Source: an uncultured Erysipelotrichaceae bacterium (GTDB taxonomy: Bacteria > Bacillota_I > Bacilli_A > Erysipelotrichales > Erysipelotrichaceae). Taken from it: a stretch of DNA of 64,000 bases. The notes beneath the pieces are model-generated. The model did no database searches, was not told the origin of the DNA, and saw only the letters and a program-made list of their open reading frames with translations. Each line of letters starts with the position of its first letter. Position 1 is the first letter of the stretch. Below, in pieces: positions 26,786 through 34,736 of this stretch. The position numbers were made by a program, and so were the translations under genes. The stretch lies in contig CAMCRE010000001.1 in assembly GCA_945877255.1 (NCBI GenBank), forward strand, positions 124,001 to 188,000. The letters are read 5' to 3'.

Positions 26786-27034
26786 ATGGAAGATAACACA
26801 ATTATACTCGTTGATGAAAATGGAAAAGAAGAAGTATTTAAAATTGTTTTGACGTTTTCACACCCAGAAACAAATGCACAATATGTCGTATTTGAAAAAG
26901 AAAATAATGATGACGCTGTTTACGCATATCGCTATGATGACGAAAACAACTTGTACCCAATAGAAGATGAAAAAGAATGGCAATTCGTAGAAGAAGTCCT
27001 AGAAAGTTTTAATTCAGATGAACAAGAAGATTAA
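26786..27034 (+). CDS. yrzB: YrzB family protein (DUF1292)
   Basis: An 82-residue acidic protein of unknown function, found in this operon position across Bacillota. The sequence follows the DUF1292 pattern: a Glu/Asp-rich start, FSHPETNAQYVVFEKE, YRYDDENNLYPI and a C-terminal EWQFVEEVLE. AGGAGG precedes ATG 26786. Its 3' end overlaps mltG by 17 nt, giving translational coupling. Confidence 0.88.
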   Translation: MEDNTIILVDENGKEEVFKIVLTFSHPETNAQYVVFEKENNDDAVYAYRYDDENNLYPIEDEKEWQFVEEVLESFNSDEQED

Positions 27035-28076
27035 AATTATTATCGCGTTACTAGTTGTAATTGTAATATCAACAGTAAGTGGTGTTGTATTTGTTAAGAA
27101 AATGATCGCACCATTAAATACTGGAGTAGTTATTCGTTATGAAGTAAAAAGTGGAGCAAATTTAAAAACTGTTTTAAAAGACTTACAAACACAAAAAGTA
27201 ATTAAAAATGCCGATATTGCACATTTATATTCTCGTATATTTAAAAAAACTAAATTAGTTTCTGGTAAATTTAATATTTCTTCAAATCAATCACTCGAAC
27301 AAATATTAGAAACGATTTCTAATCCGACTAAACTTGTTCACGATCATTTAGTTGTACCATTAATTGAAGGAAAATGGGCAATTCATTACGCTGAAAAATT
27401 AAGTGAAATATTAAAAATACCTGCTAAAAATTTTATTGATAAATGGAATGATAAAAATTATGTTCGTTCATTAAAAAACAAGTATTTCTTTATTACAGAC
27501 GATACTTTGAATCGTGATACAAAAGTGTTGCTTGAAGGTTATTTAGCACCAGACACATACTATTTTACTAAAAATGAAACAGTAGAAACTGTAACAGAAA
27601 AAATCTTAAACAACACATTGAAAAGATTAACTGAATTTAAAAATCAACTTCAAAATAAAAATATACATGAAATTTTAACACAAGCATCATTAGTACAATA
27701 TGAAGCAAAGACATTAGAAGATATGCAAAAAATAGCATATGTCACAACGCAAAGAATTGCTAAGAAAATGAAAATTGAATATAGTGTAACGGTTTGTTAT
27801 GCTTTATACGAAAAATTAAACGATTGGAAACAATGTGAACAGCAAACGAATGTGGATTCTAAATACAACACATATCGTAATTACGGATTACCACCAGGAC
27901 CAATTTCAAATCCTTCAAGAAATGCAATTTATGCTGTTTTAAATCCAATTAAACATGATTACTTATTCTTTGTGGCAGATGTTTGTCGTGATAGTAAAAT
28001 ATATTACTCAAAAACATATGCTGAACATGAAGCAAAAGTTAAGCAATATTTGAGGGACACAAAATGTCTACCATAA
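27018..28076 (+). CDS. mltG: Endolytic murein transglycosylase MltG
   Basis: Membrane-bound enzyme that cuts nascent peptidoglycan strands. The 352-residue product has one N-terminal transmembrane helix (about 5-30), a LysM-like region, and the YceG domain with EGYLAPDTYYF (near 173) and the C-terminal NYGLPPGPISNPSRNAI (near 292). The usual Ala-Ser-Ile-Val-Glu-Lys-Glu motif reads ASLVQYE here (about 223-229), so its first Glu is Gln while the second is kept; this may matter for activity. ATG 27018 lies inside yrzB, and the 3' end overlaps udk by 13 nt. Confidence 0.9.
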   Translation: MNKKIKIIIALLVVIVISTVSGVVFVKKMIAPLNTGVVIRYEVKSGANLKTVLKDLQTQKVIKNADIAHLYSRIFKKTKLVSGKFNISSNQSLEQILETISNPTKLVHDHLVVPLIEGKWAIHYAEKLSEILKIPAKNFIDKWNDKNYVRSLKNKYFFITDDTLNRDTKVLLEGYLAPDTYYFTKNETVETVTEKILNNTLKRLTEFKNQLQNKNIHEILTQASLVQYEAKTLEDMQKIAYVTTQRIAKKMKIEYSVTVCYALYEKLNDWKQCEQQTNVDSKYNTYRNYGLPPGPISNPSRNAIYAVLNPIKHDYLFFVADVCRDSKIYYSKTYAEHEAKVKQYLRDTKCLP

Positions 28077-28708
28077 AAGAAGTTAAAATTATTGGAATTA
28101 CAGGTGGGAGTGCTTCTGGTAAAACGAGTATTGCAACTAAAATAGATGAAGTTTTTAGTGAAACAAAGTCTGTAATTATTATTAAATTAGATGATTACTA
28201 CCAAAATCTAGATCATTTAACGATGGAAGAAAGGCAAAAAGTAAACTTTGATCATCCAGATGCTTTTGATTTAGAATTGTTGTATCAACACTTAGCACAA
28301 CTGAAAAAAGGATTACCAATTGAAAAACCCACATATGATTTTGTACAACATACAAGAAGTGATGTTGTTGAAAAAATTAATCCTGTTGATGTTATTATAT
28401 TAGAAGGACTTTTCGTATTGCAGAACCAACAATTGCGTGATATTTGTGATATCAAAATATTCGTTGATACCGATAGTGATATTCGTTTCATTCGACGTTT
28501 AACAAGAGATGTTAAAAAACGTGGAAGAAGTGTTGATAGTGTGATTACACAATATTTAACTACCGTTAAATCAATGCATGATGCGTTTGTCGAACCAAGT
28601 AAACGATTTGCGGATATTATTATTCCTGAAGGTGGTAAAAATATGATAGCGATTAATTTAATCATTAATCAAATAACAAGTTTAATTAAAGGAGAACAAA
28701 ATGTCTAA
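28064..28708 (+). CDS. udk: Uridine kinase
   Basis: Phosphorylates uridine and cytidine to the monophosphates in pyrimidine salvage. The 214-residue product shows the P-loop GITGGSASGKTSIA (near 12), the DDYYQNLDHLT nucleoside site, NFDHPDAFD, PTYDFVQHTR and the LID-region RRLTRDVKKRGRS. It overlaps mltG upstream and greA downstream (8 nt), the usual alaS-to-greA operon arrangement. Confidence 0.95.
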   Translation: MSTIKEVKIIGITGGSASGKTSIATKIDEVFSETKSVIIIKLDDYYQNLDHLTMEERQKVNFDHPDAFDLELLYQHLAQLKKGLPIEKPTYDFVQHTRSDVVEKINPVDVIILEGLFVLQNQQLRDICDIKIFVDTDSDIRFIRRLTRDVKKRGRSVDSVITQYLTTVKSMHDAFVEPSKRFADIIIPEGGKNMIAINLIINQITSLIKGEQNV

Positions 28709-29180
28709 AAAAGATGACTTATCTAATAAAATTATATTAACTGAAGAAGGTTTAAAACAAGTTCAACTTGAAAGAGAACAATTATTAATAGAAATTGAAA
28801 ACAACAAAGTTGAATTACAAGAAGCACGTGCACAAGGAGATTTATCTGAAAATGCTGAATACGATGCTGCACGTGATAATCAAGCACGTTTAGATGCTAA
28901 ATTAAAAGAAATAGAAGCAATTTTATCAAATTACCAAATTATTGAATCAACTCGCAATGATATTGTTTCTTTAGGAAATACTGTAACGATTTTAGATCAC
29001 GACACAAATGAAGAAAGCACATATAAAATCGTAGGTTCAGTTGAAGCTGATCCGTTAAATGGTAAGCTTTCTAATGTGACGCCACTTGCAATGGCAATCA
29101 TGGATCACAAAGTGAATGATGTTGTATTAGTCGAAAAAGTTGAAGAACCTTACAAAGTAACGATTGTAAAAATTAATTAA
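28701..29180 (+). CDS. greA: Transcription elongation factor GreA
   Basis: Stimulates RNA cleavage by backtracked RNA polymerase. The 159-residue product has the N-terminal coiled-coil hairpin with the acidic tip GDLSENAEYDAARDNQ (about 52-67) and the C-terminal FKBP-like domain with ADPLNGKLSNVTPLA. AAAGGAG precedes ATG 28701. It is the last gene of the alaS operon; no convincing terminator follows. Confidence 0.96.
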   Translation: MSKKDDLSNKIILTEEGLKQVQLEREQLLIEIENNKVELQEARAQGDLSENAEYDAARDNQARLDAKLKEIEAILSNYQIIESTRNDIVSLGNTVTILDHDTNEESTYKIVGSVEADPLNGKLSNVTPLAMAIMDHKVNDVVLVEKVEEPYKVTIVKIN

Positions 29181-29226
29181 AATTTTATGTTTTTTCATAA
29201 AACACTTCTATAATAAGAGGGGGCTT

Positions 29227-29679
29227 ATGAAAAAACTTTTTTTATTATTGATGTTAGTAGGATGTAAAGAACAGCCTAATATTAAAAAATTTGCAACAAA
29301 TACAATAACAGTAACAATTAGTGGGCAAGTTAAAAAACCGGGAACGTATATTTTACCGGTATTTTCACAATTAAATAATTTAATAGTTGAAGCAGGAGGA
29401 TTGTTGTTAGATGCTGATATAAACACAATTGATCATCATCGTATACTGCGACAAGATGAACATATTGAAATTTATAAAAAAAACGATAATAAAATAAACA
29501 TTAATACAGCAAATATCATACAATTAAAATCACTGCCTGGAATAGGCGAAACAACTGCGAAAAAAATAATTGAATTTAGAAAAAAAGAAGCCATAACAAA
29601 CGAAACAATATTGCTAAAAATAAAAGGATTAACAAATAAAAAAATTGAAAAATTTATATCGTATATTAGATTTAAGTGA
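29227..29679 (+). CDS. comEA: ComEA-like DNA-binding protein with a lipobox
   Basis: ComEA binds transforming DNA outside the membrane. The 150-residue product has an SLBB-type domain (TVTISGQVKKPGTYILP, about 24-80) and a C-terminal helix-hairpin-helix domain (ININTANIIQLKSLPGIGET, from about 89). The N-terminus MKKLFLLLMLVGC ends in a lipobox (Leu10-Val-Gly-Cys13), so it looks like a lipoprotein, whereas most ComEA proteins of Bacillota use a membrane helix. A weak -10 TATAAT lies at 29209-29214. It overlaps comEC by 35 nt. Confidence 0.82.
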   Translation: MKKLFLLLMLVGCKEQPNIKKFATNTITVTISGQVKKPGTYILPVFSQLNNLIVEAGGLLLDADINTIDHHRILRQDEHIEIYKKNDNKININTANIIQLKSLPGIGETTAKKIIEFRKKEAITNETILLKIKGLTNKKIEKFISYIRFK

Positions 29680-31120
29680 AAAACAATTATTTTTAAGCAG
29701 TATCGTTTGTATTTTATATTTTTATTTTAATAATGTGTTAGTTACTAGTTTATTGATATTGTTATTATGTATATACTATAAAAAACCACATTTTTTAATT
29801 TTATTGTTGTTGTTGGTTAAAGTTAATAATCATCAAATTAAAATAATTGAAATAAAAAATAACTACAGTATAGGTGTTTATGATAATCAAAAATATATGA
29901 TTAAAAAACGTTATAATTTTGAAGATAAAATAACAGGTACGTTTAAATTTTATCGCATACAAGAAAACGATTATTTCAAAATAAATAATATAGTTGAAGA
30001 AATAAAAATAAAAAACGAAAAAATAACACCAGCTATTCATATTAAACCACTATTATATTCGTACATTGATAAATCATTTAATGATAACCACAAACAATTT
30101 TTATTCAGCATTTTCTTCAATATGCACCCTAAAAATAGCATTGCATTTCAACTGCAATTTCATTTTTTATTTATTATGAAATATTTAAAAAAGAAAAATA
30201 AAAAAATAAGCAACATTTTTGGTTTATTATCGTTATTATATCAATTTAATAGTTTTGTTTTGTTTGAATTATTGGAAAATTTAAAAGATGACACATCACT
30301 TAAAAATTTTTCTAGTACGATAATTGTTTCGATATTGTTTTTTAAACATCAATTAGGCATTAATTTTTTATTGTTTGTGGTATTAAAAATCGCAACAATT
30401 TTTTATCAAAAATATAAATTAACGAAACCTATTATACTTTTATTTTCGATGATATTTTTTAATAGTATATCAATTATAAACTTTTTGTTTTATAAATTTT
30501 TTAAATGGATAGCAATTATTAATGCTATAATCTGTACATTATTACTAATGCTACCAAAAATATTAAGTATCTATTTAGATATTGCAATCACAATATTTGA
30601 AAAAATACCACAATATGCTTACTACCAAAAACTAGAAATACTCACAATATTAATATGTGTAATTTGTATGTTTAAAAATAAAATACTGTTTTATATTATA
30701 TTATTATTACCTAATCATTTTAGGTTTCATCAAGAAGTAATTGTGGATGCTGATACGATTATTGTAAAAGAAAATTTTTTAAAAAAACCGATAATTTATT
30801 GTGATAAAGTTAATGAAATAACATTAAAAAAGTATGGAATAAATTATTACGACAAACATTCGATGCCAAATTATCTGTTTTATTTAAATGATTATTATTT
30901 TAAAGGAATAAATTTAGATAATTATCGTAATTTACCACTTACATTTTATATTGGTAATGAAATTGATGTTAATGTTTTAAAATTTAATAAACCGGAATAT
31001 ATTGTTATACAATCCGACAACCACGAAAATATATTAATAGCATTAAATAGACAATATTATAAATCAAAGAAATTTAGAGTAATTTACATATTAGGTTATC
31101 GACATATTATATTCGACTAA
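29645..31120 (+). CDS. comEC: Reduced ComEC-like DNA uptake channel protein
   Basis: ComEC forms the transmembrane DNA channel in competence. This 491-residue version is short (usual 700-800). It has N-terminal hydrophobic segments, a small soluble domain (about 75-130), a central membrane block (FGLLSLLYQFNSFVLFELLE to about 345) corresponding to the competence domain, and a C-terminal soluble part where the metallo-beta-lactamase domain normally sits, but no His-x-His-x-Asp-His motif is present. The frame starts at TTG 29645, inside comEA; the start is unsure. Position after comEA is the best evidence for identity. Whether it works is open. Confidence 0.65.
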   Translation: MKNLYRILDLSEKQLFLSSIVCILYFYFNNVLVTSLLILLLCIYYKKPHFLILLLLLVKVNNHQIKIIEIKNNYSIGVYDNQKYMIKKRYNFEDKITGTFKFYRIQENDYFKINNIVEEIKIKNEKITPAIHIKPLLYSYIDKSFNDNHKQFLFSIFFNMHPKNSIAFQLQFHFLFIMKYLKKKNKKISNIFGLLSLLYQFNSFVLFELLENLKDDTSLKNFSSTIIVSILFFKHQLGINFLLFVVLKIATIFYQKYKLTKPIILLFSMIFFNSISIINFLFYKFFKWIAIINAIICTLLLMLPKILSIYLDIAITIFEKIPQYAYYQKLEILTILICVICMFKNKILFYIILLLPNHFRFHQEVIVDADTIIVKENFLKKPIIYCDKVNEITLKKYGINYYDKHSMPNYLFYLNDYYFKGINLDNYRNLPLTFYIGNEIDVNVLKFNKPEYIVIQSDNHENILIALNRQYYKSKKFRVIYILGYRHIIFD

Positions 31121-31137
31121 AATATATTGCATATTAA

Positions 31138-31166
31138 TTTACAATTGATCACATTTCATCTATAAT
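31138..31166 (+). promoter_or_regulatory. Promoter of the metal P-type ATPase gene
   Basis: TTTACA (31138-31143), 17-nt spacer, TATAAT (31161-31166). Predicted start near 31173, inside the operator described next. Confidence 0.78.
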
Positions 31167-31200
31167 ATGAATACATATACATATGAATACATGTTCATAT
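31165..31200 (+). promoter_or_regulatory. ArsR/SmtB-type operator
   Basis: ATATGAA (31181-31187) and TTCATAT (31194-31200) form a perfect inverted repeat with a 6-nt centre, the ATATGAA-TTCATAT form known for CzrA/SmtB-family zinc sensors. A further direct copy of ATATGAATACAT starts at 31165, 16 nt upstream. The block covers the end of the -10, the start site and the region up to the ribosome binding site, so a bound repressor would block transcription. Confidence 0.75.
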
Positions 31201-31213
31201 ATTGGAGGAGAAT

Positions 31214-32989
31214 ATGAAAAATAGAGGTTTACTAATTTATTTTATTGGAATAATTTTATATTTAATAGGGTGGCATAGTCAGATAATGATATTTTTTTTA
31301 TTAAGTGCGATTTTATGTGGGTTAGAGGTATCAATAGAAGGAATACAAGAAACGATTGAAAATACACAATCAACTAAAAAGTTTGCACCAAATGCACATA
31401 TATTAATGTTGTTAGCTTCTATTGGAGCAATTTTAATTAATCGCAGTCAAGAAAGTGCGTTATTAATGATTATTTTTGGTGCTTCACATTACTTAGAAGA
31501 ATACGCCAGCAATAAAACAACTAAATCACTGACTGCACTACTTAATCTTAGACCGACTTTTGCAAGAGTTGTTGGACATTCTGAATTACTAAAAGTTGAA
31601 GATGTTACAATCGGATCATTAATTGAAGTACATATTGGTGAGCAAATTCCATTAGATGGCATACTTGTTTCTAGTCAAGCAACAATTGATGAATCAATTT
31701 TAACTGGTGAAAATATCCCAAATCAAAAAACAAAAAATGATCAAGTATTTGGTGGAACGATTAATGTTGAAGAAAAAATAGTGGTAAAAGTGACAACATC
31801 GTTTTCTGATAGTGCTGTTGCTAAAATCGTGAAATTAGTAGAACATGCACAAAAACATCGATCAAAAATTCAAACATGGATAGAAAAATTAGAAATCAAA
31901 TACGTTTGTTTCGTGTTAATAACGTTGCCTATAGCATATAGTATATTTTATATTTTAAACCCAATTACTGCGTTTTATCAATTGATTATACACTTAATAA
32001 TCGCCTCTCCATGTGCATTGGCAGTAAGTGTGACACCTGCAATATTATCGAGTTTATCAGCGTTATCTAAAAAAAATATATTGTGTAAAGAAGGTAGTAA
32101 GCTATTGCTATTCAAAGATATTAAAGTAATAGCATTTGATAAAACAGGAACATTAACTACAGGTGCATTAAAAATTTCTCATATCGCGTTAGAAGAAAAA
32201 TATTTTTCAATCGTAAAATCAATGGAAAAACAATCAAATCATCCTATTGCAAAAGCTATTGTGAATCATTTTAATGCTATTCCAACTATCGATACATTAG
32301 AAATTAAAAATAAAATAGGATATGGTATTTCGACTATTATTGATAATACATCGTATGTCATTAGAAAAAAAATGAATGATGATAATATCACTGTCCAAAA
32401 CGATAAGCATACAATTGTGGTAGTAGAAAAAAATAATGTTGTAATCGGGCATATCGAGTTAGTAGATGAATTAAATAAAAATGCTCAACAACTGATTCAT
32501 TACCTCCAACAAAAAAATATACACTGTGTTATCGTGAGCGGGGATAGTGCTAATAGTGTTAAAAAAATTGCAGATGAATTAGGCATACCCGAATACTATT
32601 CAAATGTGACACCGGAAGATAAAAACAACATCATACTACAATTAAAACAAAAATACGGTTTAATTGCAATGGTTGGAGATGGCATAAATGATAGTGTTGC
32701 ACTAAGTAATTGTGATATCTCGTTTGCGATGGGACAAGGAAGTGATGTAGCGATTGAAAGTAGTGATATAGTGTTATTAAATGACGACATTAATTTAATC
32801 TCAAATATTTATAAAAAATCTATTAAACTAAACAACGTTATTAAAATCAATTTATTTTTTGGTTTTACAATGATAGTATTACTATCAATTATGAATTTCT
32901 TTAATATTACTAATGTATTAATATCTGTAGTTGGACACGAATTAAGTACGATTATCATTATTTTACATTCATTAAAACTAATATTGTGA
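31214..32989 (+). CDS. Heavy-metal P1B-type ATPase (probable Zn/Cd/Co or Fe efflux)
   Basis: A 591-residue metal pump without an N-terminal metal-binding domain. Landmarks: four N-terminal membrane segments; actuator motif TGEN (usual TGES, near 170); SPCALAVS in the membrane (metal-site motif, near 265); phosphorylation site DKTGTLTTG (near 311); the P1B His-Pro dipeptide in QSNHPIAKAIV; GDGINDSVAL hinge; two C-terminal membrane segments. The SPC form occurs in the Bacillus PfeT/ZosA and CadA-like group, so the metal cannot be fixed from the pump alone; the zinc-type operator argues for Zn/Co. ATG 31214 follows GGAGGAG. Confidence 0.88.
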   Translation: MKNRGLLIYFIGIILYLIGWHSQIMIFFLLSAILCGLEVSIEGIQETIENTQSTKKFAPNAHILMLLASIGAILINRSQESALLMIIFGASHYLEEYASNKTTKSLTALLNLRPTFARVVGHSELLKVEDVTIGSLIEVHIGEQIPLDGILVSSQATIDESILTGENIPNQKTKNDQVFGGTINVEEKIVVKVTTSFSDSAVAKIVKLVEHAQKHRSKIQTWIEKLEIKYVCFVLITLPIAYSIFYILNPITAFYQLIIHLIIASPCALAVSVTPAILSSLSALSKKNILCKEGSKLLLFKDIKVIAFDKTGTLTTGALKISHIALEEKYFSIVKSMEKQSNHPIAKAIVNHFNAIPTIDTLEIKNKIGYGISTIIDNTSYVIRKKMNDDNITVQNDKHTIVVVEKNNVVIGHIELVDELNKNAQQLIHYLQQKNIHCVIVSGDSANSVKKIADELGIPEYYSNVTPEDKNNIILQLKQKYGLIAMVGDGINDSVALSNCDISFAMGQGSDVAIESSDIVLLNDDINLISNIYKKSIKLNNVIKINLFFGFTMIVLLSIMNFFNITNVLISVVGHELSTIIIILHSLKLIL

Positions 32990-33000
32990 TGATTTGTTGT

Positions 33001-33030
33001 TTGCGACATTTAATGCTGTTATGGTATAAT
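33001..33030 (+). promoter_or_regulatory. Promoter of lemA
   Basis: TTGCGA (33001-33006), 18 nt, TATAAT (33025-33030) in TGGTATAAT. No ArsR-type palindrome lies here. Confidence 0.6.
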
Positions 33031-33052
33031 ATATAAAAACAGGAGGTTATAT

Positions 33053-33622
33053 ATGAAAAAAACGAGTATCATTATAAGTGTGATTGTAGGGGTAATATTG
33101 TTGGTGTTTTTAATGTTTTCTGGAACATACAATAGTTTAAACGCTAGTCGTCATGACGTTGAAAATGCATATGCAAAAATCGAAACACAATTACAACGTC
33201 GATATGATTTAATTCCTAATTTAGTGAACGTGACAAAAGGTTATATGGAACACGAAAGTGAAATTTTCACAAAAATTGCTGAATCACGTAATTTAGTTAG
33301 TGCTGCAAAAACTCAAAACGAAAAAATAGCAGCTAATATGCAATTAGATAGTGCGATTTCACGATTATTAGTTATTCATGAAAATTATCCTACTTTAAAA
33401 TCTGATGTTCAAGCACAACAATTAATGGCTGAACTAGCAGGAACTGAAAATAGAATTCAAGTTGCAAGAACAGACTACAATGATGTCGCAAATGTATACA
33501 ATAAAAAAATATCAGCATTCCCGAATGTTATGTTTGCGGGTGCATTTGGATTTTCAAAAGCAGAATTATATCAAGCAGTATCCGAAGCAAAAACTGTTCC
33601 TAACGTTAACTTAAAACCATAA
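33053..33622 (+). CDS. lemA: LemA family protein
   Basis: A 189-residue protein of the LemA family, whose function is not settled. It has one N-terminal membrane helix (about 5-24), then the family core YNSLNASRHDVENAYAKIET, QLQRRYDLIPNLVNVTKGYM and the helical remainder, with the closing AYNKKI-type stretch (VYNKKISAFPNVMFAGAFGF). AGGAGG precedes ATG 33053. It is followed by a TPM-domain gene with a 1-nt overlap (TAATG), a common pairing for LemA. Confidence 0.92.
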   Translation: MKKTSIIISVIVGVILLVFLMFSGTYNSLNASRHDVENAYAKIETQLQRRYDLIPNLVNVTKGYMEHESEIFTKIAESRNLVSAAKTQNEKIAANMQLDSAISRLLVIHENYPTLKSDVQAQQLMAELAGTENRIQVARTDYNDVANVYNKKISAFPNVMFAGAFGFSKAELYQAVSEAKTVPNVNLKP

Positions 33623-34386
33623 TGATTAAAAAAAGTATCGTTGCAATAATTATAGGACTATTCGTCAGTTTATTTAATTTAGGAACAGTGACTGCGAAAG
33701 TTCCAGATACTGCACCAATTAATGGTATTTATGATGAAGCGAGAATATTAGATTCTCGTTTCATTAATTATATTGAAAAATTAAACACACAATTACAAAA
33801 TACTGATAGAAAAATTCAAGTCGGAATAGTAACGGTTGAAAGTTTAAATAATGAATCCATCGAAAGATTTGCCTTAAACATTGCTCGAAAATGGAAAATA
33901 GGTTATTCTCAAAGTAATCATGGGTTATTATTTGTTGTTGCGATAAAAGATCGAAAAATGCGACTAGAAATTTCTGATCAACTATCCACAATATTCACAG
34001 ATGGAGAAGCTAATTTATATTTAGAAATTGTTAAGCCGTATTATCGTATACAAGATTATAGTAATGGTACATTAAAACTAATCGAAACGATTGCAAATGA
34101 AAAATTAATACCACATTCAAAAAATGAAACGATCATTTATCATAAAAAACAAACATCCACTTTAGGTAATTTCATTAAATTTTCAATTTCGGTAATATTT
34201 ATAAGTATTATTATTGCTATTTTTTTCAAAAGAAGAGGTGGAAGAGGTGGCAGGGGAGGAGATTACCTTTTCACAACAATGGCTATTTTAGATGCTTTAA
34301 GTTCTTCAAAATCAAATAATAGTCATAATAGTGGTAGATGGAGCGGGGGAGGATTCTCTGGTGGTGGCTCTTCTGGAAGCTGGTAG
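33622..34386 (+). CDS. TPM domain-containing membrane protein
   Basis: A 254-residue exported protein: N-terminal signal peptide (about 1-25, ending near VTAKVP), a TPM_phosphatase domain (30-150; GIYDEARILDS, VGIVTVESLNNESIERFA and SNHGLLFVVAIKDRKMRLEI), one membrane helix (about 180-200), basic Arg/Gly patch, and a Gly/Ser/Trp-rich tail (GRWSGGGFSGGGSSGSW). This build is typical of YgcG-type proteins next to lemA. Possible role in envelope upkeep; not established. Confidence 0.85.
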   Translation: MIKKSIVAIIIGLFVSLFNLGTVTAKVPDTAPINGIYDEARILDSRFINYIEKLNTQLQNTDRKIQVGIVTVESLNNESIERFALNIARKWKIGYSQSNHGLLFVVAIKDRKMRLEISDQLSTIFTDGEANLYLEIVKPYYRIQDYSNGTLKLIETIANEKLIPHSKNETIIYHKKQTSTLGNFIKFSISVIFISIIIAIFFKRRGGRGGRGGDYLFTTMAILDALSSSKSNNSHNSGRWSGGGFSGGGSSGSW

Positions 34387-34397
34387 AAAGGATATTT

Positions 34398-34736
34398 ATG
34401 AATAATCATGTTTTTAATGAAATGTTGTCGTTTTTTGAGTTATTAAGTAATTCAACACGTTTAAAAATTGTGATGGCATTATTAAAACAACCATTAAACG
34501 TTAAACAACTACAAATGGCAACCGAAATGTCACAAACTGCTGTATCGCATCAACTAAAAAAATTAAAACACGCTAATTTAGTTGTTGATACACAAGTTGG
34601 AAAAGAAAGAATTTACGCATTAAAAGATGAACACGTTAATATTGTTTTAATGAGCACAAAAGGTCATATAGAACATACTTTAAAAGAAAAAAATTGTGAA
34701 ACGTGTTATCTTAGAAAGGAATGTAAGCATGAATAA
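34398..34736 (+). CDS. ArsR/SmtB family metal sensor, CzrA-like
   Basis: A 112-residue winged-helix repressor. The recognition helix is MSQTAVSHQLKKLKHANLV (about 44-62). The alpha-5 metal site is complete: Asp77, His79, His90 and His93 have exactly the spacing of S. aureus CzrA Asp84, His86, His97, His100, the Zn(II)/Co(II) site. An extra tail carries Cys100, Cys103, Cys109 and His111, which could form a second metal site. Start 34398 follows GAAAGGA; an in-frame ATG at 34338 would overlap the TPM gene. The palindrome before the P-type ATPase gene 3.2 kb upstream is its likely target. It overlaps cshB by 8 nt. Confidence 0.87.
   Translation: MNNHVFNEMLSFFELLSNSTRLKIVMALLKQPLNVKQLQMATEMSQTAVSHQLKKLKHANLVVDTQVGKERIYALKDEHVNIVLMSTKGHIEHTLKEKNCETCYLRKECKHE

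Noticed and set aside
29183-29202. Inverted repeat TTTTATG/CATAAAA after greA as a terminator
   Set aside because: The T run is in the loop and no T tract follows the second arm; it may be chance in AT-rich DNA.
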